Source: Trachythela sp. YZ-2020 (Eukaryota; Cnidaria; Anthozoa; Malacalcyonacea; Clavulariidae). From it: a stretch of DNA of 64,000 nt. This document shows positions 21,927 through 33,600 of this stretch, piece after piece. The translations under genes were made by a program, and so were the position numbers. The notes under the pieces are model-generated. The model worked only from the letters and a program-made list of their open reading frames with translations. It ran no database searches and had not been told where the DNA came from. The stretch covers positions 1,488,001 through 1,552,000 of the forward strand of contig JADLSH010000369.1 of NCBI GenBank assembly GCA_016169945.1, in the 5' to 3' direction. The number at the start of each line of letters is the position of its first letter. The first letter of the stretch is position 1.

Positions 21927-23745
21927 ATGCATTTCATTTAGGACAGATAATTTCAACTGTTTTAGGGTAAAATGACCATGACGGACAACATGGCATAGTA
22001 CCAAAACCCGAACCGCTGCGAAATACCCGAAAATGACCACACCCAGAAACGGCACTGTCGACATAGCTCTAGCTATATCCTAAACCATCAAAGCTACAGA
22101 CTTTCTGAAGTGCTTATAGTGTTTAGAATGGTTACTTTTATGGTTGGTCATTGGAGAGTGAAATGTGTCTAGGTACAATATTTTACAAGAAAATGACTAT
22201 GCACCATCCCAGGTCAAGAATAATCCAACCAAGTTTCGTCAAGTTTTGAAGTAGTGCAGTGTACTTTATCTTCGATATTGTAGAAGTGATGTTTTGCTCA
22301 ATTATCGCGCCATTGCAATGTCTCGCCGCTTCTCTTCTCGATTTATCACACTTTTTCGTCTTCAAATGTATTTAGATTACAGTATCCAAAAATACTCGAT
22401 TGTACAAAGGTCCCAAACGAAAAATTAAACACAGAGCTTCCAAACCGTTTGAGTTTACTACCCCAAACGTTTTATAAACATGAACAGAGGTGAATAAAAA
22501 ATATAATGTTCAAAGTAATTTGAAAATCACGCGCAATCTCACGAAAACACCGCGTGGGCTAGATGACAGGGGGGTGAATATTCTCACGAATAGTTGAAAC
22601 TATAATTTGAGGCATAGAAAACCTTTGAAATTTTGGTTCAAAACGATTTTGTAAGTTTCTGGCTTCTGTTTAGCTTAAGAAAACCAGAAAATACAATATT
22701 ACGCAGGAACGTACAAAATCGTTTATCAAATCCAAGTATCCAACTATAGTTTCAACTATTTGTGAGAATAATTCACCCCACTGTCATCTAGCCCACGCGG
22801 TCACCTCATCTCTATTCTGTGACGCGGTGTTGTCGTGAAGATTGCGCGTGATTTTCAAATTACTTTGAACATTATATTTTTGGTGCATGTTTATAAAACG
22901 TTTGGGGTAGTAAACTCAAACGGTTTGGAAGCTCTGTGTTTAATTTTTCGATTGGAACATTTGTACAATCGAGTATTTTTGGATACTGTAATCTAAATAC
23001 ATTTGAAGGCGAAAAGGTGTGATAAATCGAGAAGAGAAGTGGCGAGACCAGGGCGCTTATATATAAGCGCCCTGGGCGAGACATTGCAATGGCGCCATAA
23101 TAAATAATTGAGCAAAACATCACTTCTACAATATCGAAGATAAGGTACACTGCACTACTTCAAAACCTGACGAAACTTGGTTGGATTATTCTTTAGTCAA
23201 CTATCATTATGCTCAAGTACAACTTGTGGATAATATTTGCGAGGCTCGGTGATAAAAAGCAAATAGAACGACAAAATATGGCTGAAATCGTGTTGTGGCG
23301 GGGGGTAAGTGAAATGAACTGTATTTTATCTCAACAAAACAATATCAACCCTCATTAAATCTATTAGTATTATATTGAAATAAGTATAGTTTTTTTTCCT
23401 ATGACAGAAATATTTAGGAAATAAGAAAATATAGCCTTTCTAAGGTGTATGAAGTTATGTGATTAGTTTTAATTAGCAGTTGACCTGGGATGGTGCATAG
23501 TCATTTTCTTGTAAAATATTGTACTTAGACACATTTCACTCTCCAATGACCACCCCTAAAAGTAACCATTCTAAACACTATAAGCACTTCAGAAAGTCTG
23601 TAGTTTTGATGGTTTAGGATATAGAGCTATGTCGACAGTGCCGTTTCTGGGTATGGTCATTATCGAGTATTTTGCACCGGATTCGGGTATTGGCACATAT
23701 GCCATGTTGTCCGTCATGGTCATTTTACCCTAAATGAAATGCATA
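21927..23745. mobile_element. Long inverted-repeat (foldback) element
   Basis: The left arm (21927-22608) and right arm (22757-23745) are near-complementary over several hundred bases. Ends contain ATGCATTTCATTTA and GGTAAAATGACCATGAC with their complements. The right arm holds about 290 bp (roughly 23194-23483) that the left lacks, and also a 26-bp palindrome at 23049-23074. The left arm has about 24 bp near its outer end that the right lacks. No transposase was found. ORFs near 22183-22365 and 22872-23150 are arm-derived and look alike. Confidence 0.85.
23049..23074. mobile_element. 26-bp palindromic mini-insertion with hAT-like ends
   Basis: A perfect palindrome of two 13-base arms (CAGGGCGCTTATA and its complement). 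It is flanked by GGCGAGAC at 23041-23048 and again at 23075-23082, an exact 8-bp duplication. The matching place in the left arm of the surrounding inverted repeat has GTCTCGCC only once (22320-22327) and no palindrome. This reads as an insertion consisting of terminal repeats only. Confidence 0.8.
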
Positions 23746-24380
23746 CAAACTTAATAGTAGAGGTCCTACCGTCCTTGCTAGACTAAATGTTTTCATTAAT
23801 TTCTGATGACATGAAGTATGTCAAGAAATATCGTGGGCTCAGTATACACGTGCACTTTACGATTTTACTTTACAATTACCATATTTACGAATATTTTTGG
23901 AATATTTTCAAACACATTGAAATGAAACAAGGATGGAAATTGTGATTGTGTGGTACTTGTTCGTGGTGTCAGAGAGAATAAAGCATGCTTGAGTTAAATA
24001 TTGGTACAATATGGAGTTTTCAGTTTGGTAAGAAGTTTTTATATAGTACTGTTCAGTGATGTAGATAAGAAATGGGGTAGCCAGGCTAATCTGAAATCTA
24101 AAAGTGCCACAGTACAATTCGCGGAGCTGGGTTCCGGGGCATACTACTGTCGTGGTTACATAAGAGCTTACTAATACTGTGGCATACTTCAGTCCCCAGG
24201 GAAATTTTGAAATTTCTGCCTATAAATATAAGGTAGCTAAAGCATTTCTTGGATAATAATAGGTTAGTTTCAAGTATTATAATGTGTTCCAGCTCTTCTA
24301 TTTCACAGAGACTGGGGGGCTATAGCTCCCCACTTTTTTGTCAACCAAAAATAAAGTAAAAAATTTTGGGGGTGGGGGTA
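23746..24380. other. Gene-free stretch
   Basis: AT-rich sequence with no supported gene or repeat. Confidence 0.45.
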
Positions 24381-24384
24381 TCTA

Positions 24385-24632
24385 CAGTACTGCCTAGAAG
24401 TAACTTAACACTGTGGTTCGGTTGCGGTTAGCGTGTGCAGTTTGTGCGGTTAGCAGGTGTGGTGTGTCCGGTTAGCGGGTGCTGTGCGTGTGGTTTGCGG
24501 GTGCGCTGTGTGCGGTTTGCAGGTGTGGTTCGTGCAGTAATCACACCACAAACAGAAAAACCACTGCATGTGACCCACTGTTAACCGCGTATTTGTGTTA
24601 AGTTACTTCTAGGCTGTACTGTATCTATGATT
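24385..24632. mobile_element. TIR element with TGCGGTTAGC-type internal minisatellite
   Basis: Ends GCCTAGAAGTAACTTAACAC and GTGTTAAGTTACTTCTAGGC are inverted, flanked by ATCT on both sides (24381-24384, 24633-24636). The inside is a degenerate G/T-rich tandem array of units like GCGGTTAGCGGGTGTG. Non-coding. Confidence 0.75.
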
Positions 24633-24636
24633 TAGC

Positions 24637-25780
24637 CCCCCACAAACTCTCTAACATGCTCTGCGGGCCCTGTGTCATCAACTAAATTAGGAATAACTGT
24701 TCGCTAGAGCTAGAATGTCACATTGTGACCTAAATCAATAACTTCTGATGGCAGTTGAGAAGTATGTGGATGCAGGGTGTTGGATGTCGTTATTCATTCT
24801 TTGACTTTACTTTCCTCAACTGGTCTAATCCAAATTCTTATGGAGACAATTACTCTGATTCCCACACACAAACTTTTACAGTACTATTACACCTAGCACT
24901 ATAGCACACAGTTTAAAGCTGGTCCAAAAACGTAACATAACAGGACCATTGGCCCGTTGCCCAGTTATTAAATACATCAATGACTGTTGTTTACCAGAGG
25001 CGATCTGGCCATATTTGGCATGTACACATGTACAGGTGTTGACACTATTTGACAGTATGTGGTTGGTCGTGATGGTGTACAACGGAACCAATACGTCAAG
25101 GACTCTAAGAACAATGTCACAAAGACTTTACATGCTCTCCTTAGAGGATGAATGAGAGTAAGCAAAATCAGACTTTCCCAGGATGTTAGATTTATGTGAA
25201 AATATACCTGCTTGCAGAAATATGCCTAATTAATATTGAAGTGCAGACAGGGCCATCACCAATGGGGGATGTTGGGGTGTCCACCCCCCCTGAAGAAATG
25301 CTGGCAAATGAATCATTTGTCGGCAAACTAACAAGTCACCATAAATGAAATTAAAGGGGGAAACTCTTTATTGTAAATGTCGTAAAAAATGTGGTCAAAC
25401 AAAGTCTTTTTGGAGAAGATTTAAAATGTGGCATTTTACTGGTAAATATGATTAAACAAATTATTTACAATCTTAACTACGGTTGTACTGCTGTTACAAC
25501 ATGAACCAAAATGAATTTTTTCTTACTAATTTTGTGTTTTAAGATAATTAAAACTCTGCGTTATCAGTATTGAGAAAACAATTTTGTTATTTCTGTGTGA
25601 AACCAATCAAATGCTCCATTGTGTGACAATATTGCAATGTTCCTCCCAAGAGAACATCCGGTTTGAATGTAATAGTAAATCCGCAGCTCAGAATGCAGGA
25701 AATGGCATTTTTGGGCTTCAAATTTCAAAATTTTCTCACGGGAGCATGCCCCCAGACCCCCCTAGTTATGCGATGCCCTT
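24637..25780. other. Gene-free stretch with repeat fragments
   Basis: 25625-25670 carries ATATTGCAATGTTCCTCCCA and AAGAGAACATCCGGTTTGAA, a fragment of the element at 2065-2613. GCATGCCCCCAGACCCCCCT at 25743-25762 belongs to a repeat seen in the opposite direction at about 63688-63710. No gene is supported. Confidence 0.5.
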
Positions 25781-26231
25781 TTGCCAGGGTCAGATCAATG
25801 TAAAGATATGCCAGATTCCAAACATTATGTGAAATTGAGTTGTCAACTAGGAATGACCACAGCCAGAGACCATGTCTTTTGTCGGCGAATGAGACACACA
25901 CACATACCCTTGTTTATACCTCTTCATGACGGCCCTCAGGGCCCTGAGTGCAGGCCTCTTTGCTACCACCTCGCCCCATTACAGAACAAATCCACAATTG
26001 TGGGACTATTTGTAGACTTCCATAAAAACCATACCTACTTTCATGCAGTAAAAAGCTTTCATGAAGTTGAATTTCCCATTCATTTGATAACTTGTTGTAG
26101 GAAAAGGCTCGATGCTGAAGCAAAGTTATCTAACTGGACATTGACAGAAGCGGTGTTTAAGAATCATTCAATACAAAAATATTTTAACAATGATGATTTG
26201 AAAAAGGAAAATAATACTGACATCAAACAAG
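25781..26231 (+). CDS. Candidate 5' exon of ICE2
   Basis: Open frame ending at a good donor (CAAG, then gtgtgt). Its last part, SNWTLTEAVFKNHSIQKYF, loosely resembles the N-terminus of vertebrate ICE2 (a Trp followed by a short spacer and a KxFF-type stretch). The exon would end in phase 1, but the next certain exon (27495) starts in phase 0. A further small exon between them, or a different donor, is therefore needed. The true start codon is not resolved: the first ATG of the frame gives a long unrelated leader, and an acceptor-like tag at 26098-26100 would shorten the exon. Treat as tentative. Confidence 0.35.
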
Positions 26232-26869
26232 GTGTGTATTTTAAGTGCTGGTACAGTGTAACATAATACTCAGCTCGTCATTAATTCATTATTTTAAATA
26301 ATTGAAAATTCTTCAAGGATAAATCATATTAAACCTTCATTCAAAGGCTGTAATTTTTGGCAAAGTTAGGAAAAGTCAAATAAGCTGGTAAATAATGTGT
26401 TTACAAAACAAATTATTGCACAATGCATGAAAAGCATCTTGCCCATGTACAGGATTTGGGGTTAGCACTACCTCCTGGTGAAGCTCTTCGCTCAAAACGT
26501 CGAAGTGACTATTAAAAATGGCAGTCACTGTACTAGTTCTAGCCTCCATTTGCAGACACTCTGGACCACAAAAGTATCTGTAAAGGAGGGTACTACTGAG
26601 TGCATTTAGAGACTACAGTATAATCAGTGACATTGAAAAGTGGGATATGTAGATCAAAAGGTTGTTTTTGTATTAAATATTTGCACAAAATCACATGTCG
26701 ACAAACACTATATACGGTACACAAAATCACTTAAGAAAAAATAGCAACATTGAATGTTATCGTTTTAGCCCTAACGGTCCACAATCATGTCCCTGATTAT
26801 AGTTAGACTATAGTTAATTTATCAAGTTTTTTTTCTCGTCATCTCGTTCAATAGGATTAATAGTAAAAG

Positions 26870-27004
26870 GTGTTTGCAGATGGAATATTCGAACGTAAAT
26901 TTATATCAATTTTAGACCTTAAGCCAGGAGCAGTTGCAAAAAATGCAACTTTAGGCCCTCTGGCAGGAATCGAACCTGCGGCCCTGCGATTCTGGTGCAG
27001 CGCT
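26870..27004 (-). mobile_element. tRNA-derived SINE, inverted partner
   Basis: Reverse-strand member of the SINE family: the plus strand shows GGCAGGAATCGAACCTGC (complement of the T-arm/B box) and GATTCTGGTGCAGCGCTCT (complement of the anticodon arm). Its tail ends near 26878 in GCAGATGGAATATTCG. It faces the plus-strand member at 27071, so the two form a foldback structure. Confidence 0.8.
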
Positions 27005-27070
27005 CTGCCAAGGAAAAATCGAGATGCCAAGGAAAAATCACTCCCATCATATATATACACGAATTTGCTA

Positions 27071-27235
27071 GACTCTGTAGCTCAGTTGGTTAGAGCGCTG
27101 CAACCTGGCTGCAACAGAATCGCAGGGTCGATTCCTGCCAGAGTGCCTAAAGTTGGATTTTTCGCAACTGCTCCTGGCTAGGTCTAAAATTGTATATAAA
27201 TTTTCGTCCGAATATTCCATCTACAAACACATTCT
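27071..27235 (+). mobile_element. tRNA-derived SINE
   Basis: Head with GTAGCTCAGTTGGTTAGAGC, but the anticodon region carries an extra segment (AACCTGGCTGCA) and the T arm is shortened, so it cannot fold as a tRNA. The tail reads GCAACTGCTCCTGGCTAGGT and ends in CGAATATTCCATCTACAAAC, the complement of the outer end of the inverted partner. Confidence 0.82.
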
Positions 27236-27494
27236 ACTATAGTTAATTTAACCTCCACCATCGCAGGCCTGCCAACTCTCCTGGTTTTGCCGGGTTTTTC
27301 CCCCTTTTCTCAGTACCTCTTGACAGGTCTGCCAGCAAGTTGTTTAAAGAATCACATTATCTACATTATATGGCTGTGTATTGTGCATGTATTATGCATT
27401 CAGTTCTGTTACAAAGCCTGAGAAATTGAGACAAGTTGAACTAAACGAATAAAAGAACAAACAAGGTAATATAAGCACTGCAACCTTTTCCTAG

Positions 27495-27683
27495 TTGCCT
27501 GATCATTTTGTAGATGAAGAAACTTCAAAATTTTCCTATGCTCCCTCAAAAGTACCAGAACCTCGGATTCCATATCCAAAAATATCAGATTTGTCCATTG
27601 AGGAACAGAAATATTTTCTGGAAACCTACAAAGAATATATTGCTGGAAAAGAAATTGGGTCAGAGAATCTCAATCAATTGCAG
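27495..27683 (+). CDS. ICE2: ICE2 exon with PRIPYP motif
   Basis: 63 codons, phase 0 on both sides. Acceptor ttttcctag at 27494; a TAG directly upstream in frame means the exon cannot extend further 5'. It encodes the conserved PKVPEPRIPYPKI-type segment followed by a helix (EEQKYFLETYKEY). Donor gtatag. Confidence 0.87.
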
Positions 27684-30600
27684 GTATAGTAAGATTTATA
27701 TGACAAGTAACTGTTAAATATGATAAGTAGAGCTCGTTAACCTAACTAAAGTTAAATATTATCAGTAGTACCTGTATACACACATTCATTAACTATAAAA
27801 ATAGAGTACAATAGATCTATTAATTCTATGACAATCACTAAGGTCATATAATATGCTTCTGTATAGGCTGAAATAAGTCGTAATAAAGTTGTAATACACT
27901 GTCTGCAAATGAAATCTGGAGGGCGGTATTGAACAGCAATACCATAAAGACACCCAAAGACACATCTGAAGTCCAAAGACACAGCTCATACCTTTTGATC
28001 CTTACGCCCAGGTCAAACGAGGATGAGAGTTGATGGGAGTCAATGAGAGTTGCAACTCTCAGTTGATGAAACTTTCATGCAAACTCTCACTCTCCAACTT
28101 TCATCAACTCTCATTCTCGTTTGACCCGGGCTTTATGTCGTATTGCATTAGACAGACGATGTATATGGTTCTAATTCAGTATTTTACAATATGACCAGTA
28201 CACATGTCCAACATACTTACATGCAGAGACAGAGTTGTTAAAAAGTTTGCAAAAAGGTTAGAATGTTCTAGCTAACACTTTGATAACTACAGCCCTCGTT
28301 ACAGTATATATATCGTATGTCACGTCTCAAAGTAGAAAGCGCGCCCTTTCCCAATAATGAGTTAAAATAAGTTGCAATGAATGAAAATTCTCAGAAGGTT
28401 ATTCCGTTCAGAATTTGATGTGGAAGTTATCCTCAGAACAAGAAGAATTTTTGAGGTTTCTTCAGCAACACTCCTTGTCAGCGAAAGAAGACTACAATTT
28501 CCTTCATCCACAAGTTAAAAAGGAAAATGAGGTATTAGATAGTTAGTATAGAAATCTAATGAGAAATGAGGAACATAACTGCCTACTGTACATATGACAT
28601 ACAGTCGGACCATCAATTCCCTGGGCAAAGTAAGAAACATTGTAAGTTGGAGAAACATTGTTGTATAAATCTGATGGTAAATGAAAAATGTTTTCATATC
28701 TATGTCAGACTATGATGTGTTTTAATTATTGAATGCATCTTCACTGCAAAATATATGTGGGTTTCACTGAGCGTTATTTACGGTGCTGCCCATGTTGATC
28801 AACTTCAATGTACTCATGGAAGCAAGCATATGCCATGGTAATATATCTTTTAATTTTTGTATTTTCCAGGAAACACAAGATCAATACATACATCTGTATT
28901 GTGACTAATTCACTCACTCCGATATCTGTCTTAATTAACCACTCAATAGCTGCGCAGTCACATATTTACTGAAACCCATCTATATTTTGGCTTGTTTTCA
29001 AAGTATTTAGCGAAGAATTTATTTATTCTGATTTTTTTGTTCTCCAATTTTCCCAAAGAACATCCTCCAAATCCTAAGATGCCAGGTTCAAGAGAATGTA
29101 GCCGTGAGTATGACGTTCAATATAATTCTTAGTATATACTATTATATTTAACTGTAATTTACAGCGACTCAAAATCATTTTCGTGTTTTCGTCGGGATCC
29201 AGGACGGGTCCTACTAATTACTGCCCGAGACTGCCCAGTGCCCGGGGACGAAAATTAACTGCCCGGGGCTGAACCTGCTGAAATTTGCTGCCTGGTCAGT
29301 AATTTTGTAGGACCGTTCAGGACAAAGCTCTCTGCAAGGAACAACACAAATGCAACAAGGTGATAACGAGTGTGCTGTTCGGAAAACCAACGTCAACGAT
29401 GTCTGTCCAAGCTACTGAGGTCCAAACGAATCGTCAAAACTGAAATCGTTTGACCAACGTGATTATATGAACGTGAAAATATTCACCTCAGTTCCTCATT
29501 AGTATTAGAGAAAGATTCTGAGACGCTGTATCAAAAACGGTAACATTACTTAACTAACGTTTTGTCATCTATTCAAATCCGTTCTGGAGGGGAGGATACT
29601 GAAGCACGTGCACTCCTGCAGAAGATGCACTTTTTTAGGACCATCGCCCGTTGGCGCGTTTTCACTCTATATTTTCTATGTTTGCTTTGTTTTCAGCCTT
29701 TATACACTCTGTTTCAAACAGTTGGACTTTCGTCTGGTGCAGTCTTTCCAAACGATCCGATTCTTTCCTACAAACGAACATTAAAGCAAGCAGTAGTGAG
29801 TATTTCGTTTTTTAATAGTTGTGTGTACAACGCTGTTCAAATCATCCATATTCAAAAGCTTGGCGCCATGTTGATTAGATTTAGCAGCTGAAAAATATTG
29901 CTTCATCGCAGTGTGAGTCGAACCCGCGACCTCTGCCCAACGTCCAATTGCCACTTGGAGTAGCGTTATATGATATAATTTACCCGAGTTCTGATCCCGA
30001 CATACTGATATCGAAGGAACTAGTCTTGTCCCGAAATATCACCTATTCGAACCTATACTTGACCTCGTACAGTACCTCAGTCGGTAGAGCGTTCCACCGC
30101 GGTCAAGGAATTCTTCAGCTTGGCCGGTGTGGAACCACTCCGAGTTGCGTCATCTTATTTACCCCAGTTTTAATGTCGCAATCATGACATGACGTCATGT
30201 TCATACTGAACGATTCAATCAATAAAAGACTAAAAAACACTTTATTCTACTTTTCTTCAAGGGACAAAGTTTGTTATCTCTACCCAATATGAAAACAAAA
30301 CACAAGTTACTTCTTGAAAGTAGCGAAACTGATATTACGACTCGTTGTCAGGTACTGTATTCTAAAGGCCGCGTTTTCTTTTGTGTCGAAGTCATTAGTT
30401 CTACCCGAATGCTCAGGAAACAAAGAAATACGCTACGTTTCGGTACGATACGGTTGAAGTGGAGGACAGCCTTAATTCAGGTACTTCTGTTCCCATGAGA
30501 GGTTGTGTATTGTTTTTTTCTCTATTAAAGCGCTGGGTAAACTAGCATTGTTGCACAAACATTTGAAAATTGCGATATGTCATCGAATGTTTTTCCGTTG

Positions 30601-33600
30601 GCCACACTTGGAAACATTGTTGCGGAAACAAGATTTGCTTCCCAGGAAATCCCGAATAAATTCAGAAACATTTTTTGTTTTCCAAGTGCGATTTTTGTTG
30701 CTGAAACAATGCTTTATGGTTTGTCCACCATCGGGAAACAAGGGTTGGAATTAGAAGTAATGTTTCCGCAACAATGTTTTCAAACTTGCCCAGGGCGTAA
30801 GCCTGGTACGGCAGCACATTCTTGCGATTCTCGAAAGTTTGCTTGTGCCCAGTCTTTAGCGCGATCTATATATCCGTGCGAATAATCTCAGTTCGCGTCG
30901 GTTTTGATGTCTGGATGTCAATTTTTTGCGGAACTAAGACGGAAATTGTACGGCTCGTGTTATGGGTTTATCTCTTTTGACTGAATTGTATTCTTTCAAA
31001 AGCAATGTACTTTGATCAAGGCCACGAGAGTTTTAGCGCTCATTCCATGGGAAAGCAATGTCCCTTCATGACGTCATCGGTGCTTTAAACAACACGAAAT
31101 AGCCCAAAGTCATCCACTCAATATATTGAGAACGTCGAATTTGAGAAAGAACTTTCTTTCCGATAGTCACTCCTAGTTATATGTTTAGATATACCAAGAT
31201 TCAACTGCACATGACCTCGCTAGAGACAATTCTGCTCATTTTCTGTTAACCGCTGAAGCATTGCAGACGCTGATTGACAATCATCCGCCGGAGTACGAGA
31301 AAGACTGGGAACTACCAATTACTGTTAACGGTACGAACGGTACGTATAAAAATATTCAATTACGTATTGGGTTCCTGGTTTCGTTGTGTAACACAAACAT
31401 GATCGCTAGGCAGTGGGTGAATATTTTTATCCTTTTTTCAACTTGAGTAATATTTTAGGTGCTTGGATTTAATCGATGTGATTCGCCGGTTAATTTATTA
31501 ATGCAGAGAGTACATAGAACAGAATCAATGCTTTTTTAACAGAATCAAAGAAAAAGAACCAACCAAACTACTTTAAAATATACGAAATTTGTCTCAATGT
31601 TAGATGAAATTTAACTATAACTACAGTACAAGCTCACTAGTTTCAAGTACTAAATGTGAATATATTCATTATTACGTTTTTATTAGTATATTCGCAAAAT
31701 ATTTATTTATCACACGTGGACAGACCTGGAAAATGTGGGGAACATTTTCGGGACTGTTTATAAAGGGTTCTGCCCAGGACCATGTGAGTGCCGGGTACCT
31801 GCAGCCCTGTTGGCATGACCTCCCACCCTGCCGACAACTTTTAAAACTTGATGGACTGGTCTCAGAGTAGCTTGAAGTGCGACATCGATTAACAAAGTGC
31901 AAAGTGATTAGAGCCGTTCGTCAGACGTCTTTCTGGCTTTGGGGGATAGCGTATTTCTCCGAGTCACCAGTAACTAATATTGTGCGCACTGTAGTACTGA
32001 ATTTCATCTAATACTAATGTCCGCCAAAGATAAAAAACATATTTGAAACCTTTCAAGTGTCGGGCGGCACTGCTGAGTGCCGGTTGGCACTGCTGAGTGC
32101 TGGGCGGCACTGCTGAGTGCTGGGCGCTGTCAGCAGGCGCCGCCCACCTGTGGGCAGAACCCTGGTTTATAGTATTATCAATATACATCATACATGTAAC
32201 AAATACAGTCAAATTTACTTTATTGTTGTACATATAATGACAATATATATGATGGACAAATTTCCTGTTGTTTTTACGCACAAATTTTATCTTTTTAGAC
32301 TCCAGTAAAGCGACTTCTGAATGCTCGAAGACAATTACGATCGATGATCCATTGCCTCCTAAATCTATGAAACCAAGAGAGGCAAATGTAATGTACTACC
32401 GTAGCAAGGTGTGTAATATTTTAAGAAAACCTCCGGACAACCAGAGTGTTTCTTCTAATATGAGCAAGTCTGAAACACCGGTTGAGAAAAATAATGACAT
32501 GCAGGAGACGATGGACATGGACTGTGATTTAATAATATGTGAAAATAATTTGGAACCAAATGTCGAAAATGTTGAAGACTTTGGTAAAGATGTTGGTATA
32601 CCTAAAAGTGGCAATGTTAATAAAAAAGAAGAACAAATGAGTTTTGATAGTGACATTGCGGGTCAGAGCAAAGATTGTAACAAGGTAAATCCGATGGTGT
32701 CCCAATTTACCTACAGTCTATGGACGTTTGGTAATTTAAACCTATTAATCCGTACAGATGATTGTGGTTTGCTGTATCAGGCGAACAAATCTGGTAAAGG
32801 TTCTTTGCATCCGGTTAGTGTATTTGTCAAACCTGAATACCAACTAACATACGGATACGAACAGATAACAACGAGTGAAGCATCAAGATGGTGGATTAAT
32901 ACTTATATCAATCCAGATTCTTGCTGTATTTCTGCAAGGATTAATCCTATCACTGCAGAGTTGTTAAAAATAGATGTCCTAAGTCAATCAAATATCTTAA
33001 CTCTATCCTCTTTCGATCCTGCTAAACCAATGAAAATGATCCATGGTATCTTAACTCGATTGGAAAAACTTTTAAGGCCTGGGAAGTATATTTTATCTCA
33101 TTCAACTAAAGATATGCACATATGTGTGTATGAACTGATTGACGGTGAAAAAGGCGGGAAAGCAAAGAAGGCATCCTACGACCTTCACCTTGCTCACTCC
33201 AAAGAGGTTCTGGCTGAGTATGAGAAATGTGTACCATGGGTACCTATTGATCCTAATATATTCCTAGATTGGCACATTGCGTATCACCGTATACCCCTAA
33301 CATTTCCACCTGTATCTAAAGAGGAATTGAAGAAAATACAAGAGAGAAATGCCGCTAGCCAAAGTAAAAAGAAAGCTAAGAAGGGAAGGAAGGGCAAGAA
33401 TAAGGCTAGCGGAGCTAAAGGTAAAGGCAAAGGTAATGAAGGGAAGGTGGAAAGCAAACCGGTGATTAAGCCATTGATGAGTGCGAGAACATCTAACAAA
33501 AAATCAATTCAAAGTGATAAACAAGCTGAGAATGAAGAGGACATAGGCATCGCACAACGTTTACGGAGCAGAGCAAAACCTCTGACTTATGATGATATTG

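Noticed and set aside
29562..29891. 109-codon ORF as an independent gene
   Set aside because: Only its middle (29697-29795) is conserved, and that is an ICE2 exon with proper splice sites.
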